64,000 bases of DNA from Mesostigma viride (lineage: Eukaryota; Streptophyta; Mesostigmatophyceae; Mesostigmatales; Mesostigmataceae): contig RPFO01000017.1 of NCBI GenBank assembly GCA_009746045.1, positions 1,601,452 through 1,665,451 on the forward strand. The letters run 5' to 3'. The translations under genes and the position numbers were made by a program. A model generated the notes under the pieces. It saw nothing but the letters and a program-made list of their open reading frames with translations. It ran no database searches and was not told the DNA's origin. Positions within the stretch are counted from its first letter, which is position 1. Every line of letters begins with the position of its first letter. Shown here in pieces: positions 42,518 through 53,089 of the stretch.

Positions 42518-44015
42518 GGGTGCTGGCATGCATAAATACCTAGGGGGGTGCTGGCATGCATAAATACCTAGGGGGGGTGCTGGCATGCATAAATACCTAG
42601 GGGGGTGCTGGCATGCATAAATACCTAGGGGGGGTGCTGGCAAGCATAAATACCGAGGGGGGTGCTGGCATGCATAAATACTGAGGGGGGGGGCTGGCAT
42701 GCATAAATACCTAGGGGGGGGGCTGGCATGCATAAATACCTAGGGGGGGTGCTGGCATGCATAAATACCTAGGGGGGGTGCTGGCAAGCATAAATACCGA
42801 GGGGGGGGGCTGGCATGCATAAATACCTAGGGGGGTGCTGGCATGCATAAATACCTAGGGGGGGTGCTGGCATGCATAAATACCTAGGGGGGGTGCTGGC
42901 ATGCATAAATACCTAGGGGGGGTGCTGGCATGCATAAATACCTAGGGGGGGGGGCTGGCATGCATAAATACGTCGGGTGGGGTGCTGGCATGCATAAATA
43001 CCTAGGGGGGGTGCTGGCATGCATAAATACCTAGGGGGGGTGCTGGCATGCATAAATACCTAGGGGGGTGCTGGCATGCATAAATACCTAGGGGGGGTGC
43101 TGGCATGCATAAATACCTAGGGGGGGGGCTGGCATGCATAAATACCTAGGGGGGTGCTGGCATGCATAAATACCTAGGGGGGTCGCTGGCATGCATAAAT
43201 ACCTAGGGGGGGGGGCTGGCATGCATAAATACCTAGGGGGGGGGGCTGGCAAGCATAAATACCGAGGGGGGGGGGCTGGCATGCATAAATACCTAGGGGG
43301 GGTGCTGGCATGCATAAATAACTAGGGGGGGGTGCTGGCATGCATAAATACCGAGGGGGGGGTGCTGGCATGCATAAATACCTAGGGGGGGTGCTGGCAT
43401 GAAACGCCAGGATCCTGATTTCCTCCCAGGGCGGAAGGTACTATTTGGACTCGCTTGAAACGATTTACAAGCGGTTCTGTTGTGACGCGTCGCCGTACAA
43501 GGGAGGTATCGTGACGACTGCGGACGGGACAAGGTACAAGGTGGGGTACACGAAGTTCGTGGAGTTCATGCCCAAGTGCGTAAAGGGCGTGTGGAAGGAC
43601 CGGGACTTGTGCGCATGCGAAAAGCACGTCGTCTTCGAGTCCCTGCTCTCTGCCTTCACCAAAGGCGTCAAGGAGTTGAAGAGCACGCTGGAGATCGAGG
43701 AGAGGGAGGGTATCCCTTCCGTGCCTGACAATGCCCATGATTTCGTTCGACGTTTCACCTGCCACAGGGCTGAGAGGGGGGAGGGGGGCAAGGAGGGGGG
43801 AGGACGGGCGGCCCGTTCGTTAACGTCCCAATGAACTGCTTGGAAGGGACGTGCAACGAGTGTGGGATTTCCGAGTTCATCGTGACGGACCAGATGAAGG
43901 GGTGGACAAAGAAGTACACGTGGTTCGACTTCATAAAGGAGGGCACAGCGCCCCGTGGGACGGTAAGCATGTATATTTGCATCGTTGAATATATATATGT
44001 AGACTTTCATACTTC

Positions 44016-44030
44016 CAACGGCCGTTGGCG
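44016..44030. repeat. Palindrome in intron 1 of the transposase-like gene
   Basis: Core at 44018, inside the GTAAGC...TTGCAG intron. Confidence 0.85.
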
Positions 44031-44171
44031 TTGGGAAATTCCCAGCTGCTGACTTCCATTCTTCGGTCAATCCATGGTGCGCGGGTGTGTTGTGTTGCAG
44101 GAGGAGGATGTGGCGCCGCAAATGAACCTGCAGCAAAAACTCATCAAGTCAACCCTCTCGGAGCTCCATGA

Positions 44172-45055
44172 GTTACGTTAAATAGTGCCGGAACCTTTTG
44201 CCCACTGAGGCAAATCGGTCCGTCACACTATTTTGCCCGGAATAACCACTTCCGGGCACCCAAGTTAATTCGGCCGAATTAACTTGGGTGCTCGGAAGTG
44301 GTTATTCCGGGCAAAATAGTGTGACGGACCGGTTTGCCTCAGGCGGCAAAAGGTTCCGGCATTATTTAACGTAACTAAAACCTGGCCTCGTGGAGGGGGG
44401 ACGAAGAGCCCGAGACATCCGCCTAGGCCGCTGAGCACGCACCACTAAATGCGCCGGAGCTGCCTCAGTGAGGATTCGAACCCCTGACCTCCAAGGTGCA
44501 CAGGTTTTAGTTACGTTAAATAGTGCCGGAACCTTTTGCCCACTGAGGCAAATCGGTCCGTCACACTATTTTGCCCGGAATAACCACTTCCAGGCACCCA
44601 AGTTAATTCGGCCGAATTAACTTGGGTGCTCGGAAGTGGTTATTCCGGGCAAAATAGTGTGACGGACCGGTTTGCCTCAGGCGGCAAAAGGTTCCGGCAC
44701 TATTTAACGTAACTAAAACCTGGCCTCGTGGAGGGGGGACGAAGAGCCCGAGACATCCGCCTAGGCCGCTGAGCACGCACCACTAAATGCGCCGGAGCTG
44801 CCTCAGTGAGGATTCGAACCCCTGACCTCCAATTAAGGTGCACAGGTTTTAGTTACGTTAAATAGTGCCGGAACCTTTTGCCGCCTGAGGCAAACCGGTC
44901 CGTCACACTATTTTGCCCGGAATAACCACTTCCGAGCACCCAAGTTAATTCGGCCGAATTAACTTGGGTGCCTGGAAGTGGTTATTCCGGGCAAAATAGT
45001 GTGACGGACCGGTTTGCCTCAGGCGGCAAAAGGTTCCGGCACTATTTAACGTAAC
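44172..45055. mobile_element. Composite fold-back cluster: three 204-bp palindromes and two spacers
   Basis: Palindromic units lie at 44172-44375, 44510-44713 and 44852-45055. Each starts GTTACGTTAAATAGTGCCGG, is near-symmetrical around TTCGGCCGAA and ends CCGGCA(C/T)TATTTAACGTAAC. Spacers of 134 and 138 bp start TAAAACCTGGCC and end ACAGGTTTTA and contain a tRNA T-arm-like GGGGTTCGAATCC on the minus strand. The flanks carry a 7-8-bp duplication TCCATGA (44165-44171, 45056-45062). Removing the whole cluster restores the exon-2 reading frame (SELHE joined to LITARF). No protein coding. Confidence 0.85.
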
Positions 45056-45852
45056 TCCATGAACTCATTACGGCGCGCTTCCCGGAATTCGCCATTCACG
45101 TCCATACATGGGCCTGGCAGCACCACGCTTACAAGGAGTGCATTGACGTGATGCCGCTGGGAACGGTGGTGGTCCTGATGGACTACTCGGAGAACTATTC
45201 GGACCACCTGCAGAAACAGTTGCAGGCGCAGTACTGGTACCCAAGTAGTTACGTCCTGATGCCGGTGATCGTGATGTACCGTGATCCCGTATCGCTGGAA
45301 ATCAAAAGGGTGAAGCACGATTACATGGGGAAGGACGTACCGAGGAATGCCCAGACCCTGGAGTTCGTGATGAAGAATACCCTTAACGTGCTGAGGGAGG
45401 AGGGGTGGAGGTGAGGAACTGGATCAGTTGGTCCGACAACTGTAAGGAGCAGTTCCAATCCCGGTATGTGGTGGCGATGGCTGCGGACCTGCTCGAGGCC
45501 GACCCCGACTTGGAATCATTGGAGTGGAACTACTCATGTGCAGGACATGGGAAGGGGGAGTCGGACGGGGAGGGGGGACGGTCAAAAGCATCCTCAAAAG
45601 AGCGCAGATGCAGGAGGACAATCGGAACCTGAATACGGTGGAGGCACTGGTGGCCTACCTGAACCGGGATTGGAGAACCGGCAAAGACTCGAGTCGACCA
45701 TCGGCACAATCGGACGTGGTTCGACGGGCATTTCTTCTCGATAACGTAAGTAAAGACAGTTGCTTTCTGGTGGTCAAGTGCAGTTCTGTAATTTGTCTCT
45801 GGTTACACTTTACAGAGGACAGCTTCCTTGATGCAGTTTGAAGTTTCATAAG

Positions 45853-45999
45853 GCCAACGGCCGTTGGAGCTGGAAAATCTTATAATTGTTGAGTGCCAAC
45901 GGCCGTTGGAGTTGAGAAATGTACTTGTAAAGTTTCCAAGGGCCAACGGCCGTTGGAGTTGGGAAATCTTATAATTGTTGAGTGCCAACGGCCGTTGGA
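45853..45999. repeat. Four palindrome copies in intron 2
   Basis: Cores at about 45856, 45898, 45945 and 45987, with spacing 42-47 bp and a shared GGAGTTGGGAAAT context. They lie inside the GTAAGT...TTGCAG intron 45746-46045. Confidence 0.85.
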
Positions 46000-46143
46000 G
46001 TTGGGAAATGTGCTGTGATGTTGTTTCATGGATTTACAATTGCAGATTCCCACGTCCGGTAAGGAGCGAGGCCCGATCCGAGATATCTCCACGGCACACC
46101 AGTGGCGACTGGACAAAAAGGGCGAGCTGGTCGAGGTGGTTAA

Positions 46144-47848
46144 CCCTTAAACCGTACTCGGTCCGTTTTAGTGGACTGATTTTTTCTCAGTCCTATTAAA
46201 CGGACCGAGTTTGTGGCAGAACTAGCTATAATTCTAGCAAACTTTTGAATATTCTGTTTGGACCAGCTTCGAGATCTAGATTTGTACTTTCACGTACACC
46301 CCTGGTTTGCTACTTTTGGACACCTGGACAGGGACCTATGGTCAAGGAAAGTAGGGGGGGTACCATGGCCAAACGAGGACGACGTGAATAAAAATTATTC
46401 ACGTCCGCGGCTATGGTGGCACAAACAACTGACTGGGGCGAGAGCATGGCTTGACGTATTCGACTGAAACTTTGTAGGCATCATCCCTAGGTCTTGTAAA
46501 TGCTATTTGCGTAGCCATGCAACATTTACAAATGCCTAGATATGTCTCGAGGTTATGTGGCGGCGCAGCAAATCGCGTGAGCAGCCAGGCGATGACAGTG
46601 CAAGCTGTACTTGTTGCTCGGCAGAAAATGTTCGGATTTTTGCGTATGGATGAGTTAGTTACGTCGTTCCTAGCACAGTTGACCATCAATGGCGGCCAGG
46701 ACATGCTTGCGGCTACGTTCGTCGGGTGGGCGTGCTAGCTCCTGCAAACAAGGTAATCTGCGGTTTCGACCAGGTACGTTTTAGCCTTTTATCATGTCTC
46801 AGTGACCGCGCATGTGTCATATATTGTTTCGATACCAGACTCGGGGCTATAATCAAAGCTTTATGACTGTCTTTTTGTTGTTTTATTGCTTCTGTGCATA
46901 GGCTTGTGATGGTTGGGTAGTAATGTTACCTTGGCCAGATTTTGGACGAGTTTTGACTGCTTTTAGCGTATGCTACAACATGAATGTCGGTATAACGACA
47001 GATATCGTTTGTAATAATGTTCAGTGTGATGATACGATGCTTTCCGTTGCTTAAACAACTCAGGACGAGTGTTTTTCTGCCCAGTTCTAGGCATGCACGC
47101 TGGCCAAGTCCGCCTTCTTTTTGTGTGTTTGCTGTGTGTTAGAGACATAGAGATGCCTGGGATCTGCTTGCATTTAAGCATCAGCAAGTTGCTAATTTTG
47201 TTTCTTTCCTTTTTCCTTGTATTTTGAAGTTGTTTGTAGCGTATAGGGTACGTTGGTAATAAGCTCCTTGCATGTGCCTTCTACGCGTGCTTTCTGCCCA
47301 ATGGCACTAGATTTACAGTATTATATAGCATGAGCTGCTGTTTTATATGCTGGAAATGTGTTGGAGGATGCATGTGTGGCCAGCTATGATGCATTATGCC
47401 ACATTGGGATAGGAAACCAAAACGGTAGTGCTAGCCACCCCCCCCCAAAAAACTCAGTCCTATTAAACGGACTGAGCTATTTTGGGATATTTGCTAGCTA
47501 GCTTGTGCAGTTCTGTAGCATGTCATGTTGTGAATGCATTGATGGCATGCCTGTGATATAAAGTAACTGCCTTTGAAATTCCAGGGCCTATATATTTGTG
47601 TAAGTGGTCCATATTGCATGATGTATGTCTCAAACCCCATTTTTCCGTACCCCCCTGGGGTTGGTGCTATTTATAGCACCCAAAAGTCATAGATATGGGA
47701 CCGGTGACATGTCCCCAAAGAAATTCAACATAAATGCATGCTTGGTACCAAGGGGTGGCCAGAAATTGTTTTTAGGCCATACACAACAAATGTGCAAAGA
47801 TGTGCAACTCAGTCCGTTTTTTAGGACTGAGTTGCTACGGTTTAAGGG
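46144..47848. mobile_element. 1.7-kb piggyBac-like non-autonomous element with TTAA duplication
   Basis: TTAA at 46140-46143 and 47849-47852. Terminal inverted repeat CCCTTAAACCGTA (13 bp, perfect), followed by subterminal inverted words around CTCGGTCCGTTTTA/CGGACTGAG. The CCC start and TTAA target fit the piggyBac superfamily. It has no transposase frame. It sits in exon 3 of the transposase-like gene; removing it with one TTAA restores the frame (ELVEVV joined to KLRRFSC). Confidence 0.85.
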
Positions 47849-48583
47849 TTAAGCTCAGGCGTTTTTCATGCTTCAGTTGTGCGGAGTGCCGAGAGGGCAA
47901 GTGGAGGACATGCCCAAAGGATTGGAGCAGCTCGTCGTGGACTGTAAAACTCCAGGCGAGTAAGTCGCGGAACCCCACGCGATATCCGGGAACCCGCCTG
48001 AACCACCTTCAAACGGCAAGAAACGAGTTGGGGCGTGGTTTGCAGGAGGGGGAGGCCGTCGCAGTCGCATCTGAGAGGGGGCACAAGGACCATGTGCCCG
48101 ACCACCCGTACTGGTTGGCGAAAGTTGTTCGAGTCGCCCACCAACTCGACAAGGATGAGTGTTTAAACAAACATACCGGGGGGGGGGCGAGGTTTTTAAG
48201 AAAGGCAACTGGGTAATGTACGTAAAATACTTCGAGAGGTGCTCCTCCTCCGGATCGGACGCCCGACGCTTCTTCTGGAACCCAGACGACCGAGAACCCT
48301 TAACTGCAATCGTGTGCTACCTGAGCGTCGCAAAGGTCACGAAGGGCAAGTGGGAAGGACATCCGGACAACACGCGACAGGGCTGGTTCACAATTGCGAA
48401 GAAGGTGGACGCCAAAATTACGGTACGTCATTCCAAACATAACTGTGTAAAATTGGTGTTTGTATGTCCCATGTGTTTTTTTGTCGACGGTCGTTCACCT
48501 TACTACTACATTACATACGGGGCAATCAGCCTATACTTTAGCTTGGCTGCATGGCGCAGTTCGCATATCCTAATTTCTCAAAG

Positions 48584-48598
48584 CCAACGGCCGTTGGA
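48584..48598. repeat. Palindrome downstream of exon 3
   Basis: Core at 48586, about 160 bp after a GTACGT that looks like a splice donor at 48423. Last copy seen in the window. Confidence 0.8.
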
Positions 48599-48779
48599 CT
48601 TACGAAACTGGACAAGTGCCAAGTGCGGATTGGGTACTATTCTTGTTGAGGATGACCAGTTGTGTTTATATATTTTTGCATGGTGGCGGATGACTTGGCG
48701 TGTTGTTGCATTTTTACATACGGGTGTATGGTAGGCCTTAAACCCTAAACCCCTACACTCCTAAACCATATTTACCCTT

Positions 48780-51330
48780 ATATGTTGGGTGTGTTGTGTG
48801 AATGTTGGGTATGTGTGTTGGGGCGTGTGTGTTGTGTGTGTGTTGGGTGCATTCATTAAGGTGCGGGGGGGTGTAGGGTGTGTGCAAAGTGTCTTGTGTG
48901 TTGATGTTGGGTGTGGGGGGGGGGGAGGTACATGTGTGTTGTGTGTGTGTCTTAGTAGGTGTGTTGTGTGTGTGACTTAGGTGTGTGTGTTGTTTGTGTT
49001 GGATATGTGTTGTGTGTGTGTGTGTGTGTTGTGTGTGTAGGGTGTCTTGTGTGTTGGTGTCTTGTTTTTAGTAGGTGTTGGGTGTGTGTATGCCGGGTGC
49101 AAACATAGTGTGTGTGTGTGTGTGTGTGTGTGTGTTCGGTATGTGTGTTGGGTGTCTTTTGTGTGTGTTGTGTGTGTTGGGGCGTGTGTGTGTGCTCTGT
49201 GTATGTATGTTGTGTGTGTGTGTGTGTGTGTGTGTGTTGGGGCGTGTGCGTGTGTGTGTTGTGTGCATGTTAATTGTCATGTATTGGTGTTGAGTGTGTG
49301 TGTGGGGATGGACGTGTGTGTTGTGTGTGACTTAGGTGTGTTATGTGTGTGTTGTGTGTGACTTAAGTGTGTAGTGTGTGTGTTGTGTGTGTTGGATGTG
49401 TGGTGTGGGTGTGGGTGTGGGTGTGTGGGTGTGTGTGGGGGGGTGCCAAGTGTCTTGTGTGTTGGTATTGGGTGTGTGTGTGGGGGGTGTACGTGTGTGT
49501 TGTGTGTGACTTAGGTGTGTTTTGTATGTGTTGTGTGTGATCGACCTAGGTGTGTGTTGCGTGTGTGTGTATGTGTTGTGTGTGTGTGTTGGGTGTACAT
49601 GTGTTCATAAAGGGTGTGGGTGGGTGTAGTGTGTGTGCAAAGTGTCTTGTGTGTTGGTGTTGGGTGTGTGTGGGGGGAAGTACGTGTGTGTTTTGTGTGT
49701 GACTTAGGTGTGTTGTGTGTGTGTTGTTTGCATGTTATTTGTCATGTGTTGGTGTTGTGGGGGGGGGGGATGTACGTGTACGTGTGTTGTGTGTTGGTGT
49801 CTTATTTTTAGGTGTGTGTGTGTGTGTCGTGGGTGCAAACATTGTTGGTGTGTGTTAAGTGTGTGTTGGGTGTCTTGTGTGTTGGTGTCTTATTTTTAGG
49901 TGTTGGTGTGTGTGTCGTGGGTGCAAACATTGTGTGTGTGTGTGTGTGTGTTGGGTGTGTGTTGGGTGTCTTGTGTGTTGGTGTCTTGTTTTTAGTAGGT
50001 GTTGTGTGTGCGTGTTTTCGGTATGTGTGTTGGGTGTCTTGTGTGTGTGTGGTGTGTGTTTGGGTGTTGTTGTGTGTGCAGTGTTGGGGCATGTGTGTGT
50101 GTGTGTTGGGGCATGTGTGTGTGTTGTGGCATGTTAATTGTCATGTGTTGGTGTTGTGTGTGTGTGTGTGGGGGGGGGTGTACGTGTGTGTTGTGTGTTA
50201 CTTAGGTGTGTTATGTGTGTGTTGGGTGTGGGTGTCGTGGGTGCAAACATTGTGTGTGTGTGTGTTGGGTGTGTGATGGGTGTCTTGTGTGTTGGTGTCT
50301 TGTTTTTAGTAGGTGTTGTGTGTGCGTGTTTTCGGTATGTGTGTTGGGTGTCTTGTGTGTGTGTGGTGTGTGTTTGGGTGTTGTTGTGTGTGCAGTGTCG
50401 GGGCATGTGTGTGTGTGTTGGGGCATGTGTGTGTGTGTTGGGGCATGTGGGTCAGTGTGTGTGTTGTGGCATGTTAATTGTCATGTGTTGGTGTTGTGTG
50501 TGTGGGGGGGGGGATGTACGTGTGTGTTGTGTGTTACTTAGGTGTGTTATGTGTGTGTCTTGGGTGTGGGTGTCGTGGGTGCAAACATTGTGTGTGTGTG
50601 TGTGTGTGTGTTGGGTGTGTGTTGGGTGTCTTGTGTGTTGGTGTCTTGTTTTTAGTAGGTGTTGTGTGTGCGTGTTTTCGGTATGTGTGTTGTGTGTGTT
50701 TTGTGTGTGTGGTGTGTGTTTGGGTGTTGTTGTGTGTGCAGTGTTGGGGCATGTGTGTGTGTCTTGGGGCATGTGTGTGTGTGTGTGTTGGGGCATGTGT
50801 GTGTGTTGTGGCATGTTAATTGTCATGTGTTGGTGTTGTGTGTGTGTGGGGGGGGATGTATGTACGTTTGTGTTGTGTGTTACTTAGGTGTGTTATGTGT
50901 GTGTTGCGTGTGTGTGTTTGTGTGTCTTGGGTGTGTGTTGGGTGTCTTGTGTGTTGGTGTCTTGTTTTTAGTAGGTGTTGGGTGTGTGTGTACGTTGGGT
51001 GCAAACATAGTGTGTGTGTGTGTGTGTGTTGGGTATGTGTGTTGTGTGTCTTTTGTGTGTGTTGTGTGTGTTGGGGCGTGTGTGTGTGTGTGTGTTGTGT
51101 GCATGTCAACTTTCTTGTGTTGCATGGTGTTGTGTGTGTGTGGGGGGGGGGTGTACGTGTGTGTTGTGTGTGACTTAGGTGTGTTCTGTGTGTGTTGTGT
51201 GTGTGTGTGTGTGTGTTGGGTGTGTGTTGGCTGTCTTGTGTGTTGGTGTCTTGTTTTTAGGTGTTGGTGTGTGTCTTGGGTGCAAACATAGTGTGTGTGT
51301 GTGTTGGGTGTGTTATTCGTGTGTGTATGA
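48780..51330. repeat. TG-rich microsatellite and higher-order repeat
   Basis: 2.5 kb of TGTGTG-dominated DNA with recurrent phrases (GTTGGTGTCTTGTTTTTAG, GGGTGCAAACA(T/C)(A/T)GTGTG, GCATGTTAATTGTCATGTGTTGG). From about 49.8 to 51.2 kb these recur at roughly 320-340 bp. Frames rich in Cys/Val are artefacts. Confidence 0.9.
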
Positions 51331-51454
51331 AAATATAGAAAATTGTTATGTTTGACGATAGTCATAGTGTACTACTAAAAACTTGTACATACATATGCTG
51401 GAATGATTTTCTTTTTACTATTTCATTCACTATTGCTTATTTCTTCACACATGT
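51331..51454. other. Short unique segment between repeats
   Basis: AT-rich unique DNA (ATTGTTATGTTTGACGATAG...TTCACACATGTACATGC) between the TG-rich block and the 40-bp satellite; no gene seen. Confidence 0.4.
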
Positions 51455-53089
51455 ACATGCACGCAAGGGGCGGCTGCACACACACGTACACACACCGAGC
51501 ACGCAAGGGCCGGCTGCACTCACATGTACACACACCATGCACGCAAGGGGCGGCTGCACTCACATGTACATCCACCGCGCAACCACGGGGCGGCTGCACA
51601 CACACGTACATACACCATGCACGCAAGGGGCTGCTGCACACACACTTACACACACAATGCACGCTTGGGGCGACTGCACTCACATGTACATCCACCGCGC
51701 ACGCAAGGGGCGGCTGCACACACACGTACACACACCATGCACGCAAGGGCCGGCTGCACACACGTGTACATCCACCGCGCACGCAAGGGGCGGCTGCACA
51801 CACACGTACATACACCGCGCACGCAAGGGGCGAGTGCAAACACATGTACATACACCATGCACGCAAGGGCCGGCATGCACACACACGTACACACACCATG
51901 CACGCAAGGGGCGAGTGCACACACACGTACATACACCGCGCACGCAAGGGACGCCTGCACACACACGTACACACACCATGCACGCTTGGGGCGACGGCAC
52001 ATGTACATCCACCGCGCACGCAAGGGGCCGCATGCACACACACGTACATACACCGCGCACGCAAGGGGCGGCTGCACACACATGTACACACACCATGCAC
52101 GCAAGGGGCGGCTGCACACACACGTACATACACCGCGCACGCAAGGGGCGGCTGCACACACACGTACATACACCATGCACGCAAGGGGCGGCTGCACACA
52201 CATGTACATACACCGCGCACGCAAGGGCCGGCTGCACTCACATGTACATACACCATGCACGCAAGGGGCGGCTGCACACACATGTACATACACCATGCAC
52301 GCAAGGGGCGAGTGCACACACACGTACATACACCGCGCACGCAAGGGACGGCTGCACACACACGTACACACACCATGCACGCACGGGGCAACTGCACACA
52401 CACGTACACACACCATGCACGAAAGGGACGGCTGCACACAAATGTACATCCACCGCGCACGCAAGGGGCGGCTGCACACACACGTACACACACCATGCAC
52501 GCAAGGGCCGGCATGCACACACACGTACATCCACCGCGCACGCAAGGGGCAACTGCACACACACGTATACACACCATGCACGGAAGGGACGGCTGCACAC
52601 AAACGTACATACACCGCGCACGCAAGGGCCGGCTGCACTCACATGTACATACACCATGCACGCAAGGGGCGGCTGCACACACATGTACATACACCATGCA
52701 CGCAAGGGGCGAGTGCACACACACGTACATACACCGCGCACGCAAGGGACGGCTGCACACACACGTACACACACCATGCACGCAAGGGCCGGCATGCACA
52801 CACACGTACATCCACCGCGCACGCAAGGGGCAACTGCACACACACGTACACACACCATGCACAGAAGGGACGGCTGCACACAAACGTACATACACCGCGC
52901 ACGCAAGGGCCGGCGGCACTCACATGTACATACACCATGGACGCAAGGGGCGGCTGCACACACATGTACATACACCATGCACGCAAGGGGCGAGTGCACA
53001 CACACGTACATACACCGCGCACGCAAGGGACGGCTGCACACACACGTACACACACCATGCACGCTTGGGGCGACGGCACTCACATGTAC
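51455..53089. repeat. 40-bp satellite, block 1
   Basis: Unit GCACGCAAGGGGCGGCTGCACACACACGTACATACACCGC-type, 40 bp, about 41 units. Variants are CCATGCACGC, AAGGGCCGGC, GGGGCGAGTG, GCTTGGGGCGACGG. The unit has no stop in any frame and 40 is not a multiple of 3, so frames stay open for hundreds of codons on both strands without being genes. Confidence 0.95.

Larger units (their letters stand above)
34819..43398. repeat. 8.6-kb minisatellite, unit about 29 bp (GGCATGCATAAATACCTAGGGGGGGTGCT)
   Basis: Roughly 290 units. The G run varies from 5 to 9. Recurrent variants include CGTCGGGTGGGG for CCTAGGGGGG, AAGCATAAATACCGAGG, and TTAATACC. Four non-satellite segments of about 195 bp are embedded. 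It ends at the putative acceptor site of the first exon of the transposase-like gene. Minus-strand frames such as MHASTPPRYLC are satellite artefacts. Confidence 0.95.
43430..48422 (+). pseudogene. Transposase-like gene with introns, interrupted by two mobile insertions
   Basis: Exon 1 (43430-43962) follows a pyrimidine tract and CAG and encodes YYLDSLETIYKRFCC ... CLEGTCNECGISEF. The intron 43963-44100 has GTAAGC...TTGCAG. Exon 2 (44101-45745) encodes VHTWAWQHHAY, LMDYSENYSDH, WISWSDNCKEQFQSRY and WNYSCAGHGKGESDGEGG. The intron 45746-46045 has GTAAGT...TTGCAG. Exon 3 (46046-48422) includes CFSCAEC and a C-terminal region (YWLAKVVRVAHQ, GNWVMYVKYFER, RRFFWNPDD). The D...SDxxxxQ...HGKGxxDGxGG series is a pattern I recall from transposon-derived proteins with an RNase H-like fold, so a DDE-type transposase or its domesticated relative is the best guess. 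Exon 2 is split by a fold-back cluster and exon 3 by a TTAA element. Shifts occur at G runs near 43780, 45406, 45572 and 48180. Confidence 0.55.

Noticed and set aside
34342-43371. Frames encoding PSFPPSLLPS and MHASTPPRYLCMPAPP repeats
   Set aside because: Products of the purine microsatellite and the 29-bp minisatellite; no unique protein content.
34819-43398. Possible CRISPR array (short repeat of about 29 bp)
   Set aside because: Repeats are directly tandem without unique spacers, vary in G-run length, lie in eukaryotic DNA, and no cas genes are present.
44376-44851. Circularly permuted tRNA genes in the spacers of the fold-back cluster (T-arm-like half upstream of a D-arm-like GTGCTCAGCGGCCTAGGC on the minus strand)
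   Set aside because: The would-be acceptor halves do not pair and the anticodon loop would be about 12 nt; only the T-arm similarity is kept as an observation.
48736-48780. Telomere-like CCCTAAACCC words
   Set aside because: Only two or three degenerate units in the interior of the sequence; not an array.
49047-51291. Cys/Val-rich frames in TG repeats
   Set aside because: Low-complexity TGTGTG DNA reads as CV repeats in every phase.
51555-51700. Coding exon in the left part of satellite block 1 because a frame extends from the unique DNA at 51348
   Set aside because: The unique part contributes only about 35 codons without a recognised domain; the rest is satellite.
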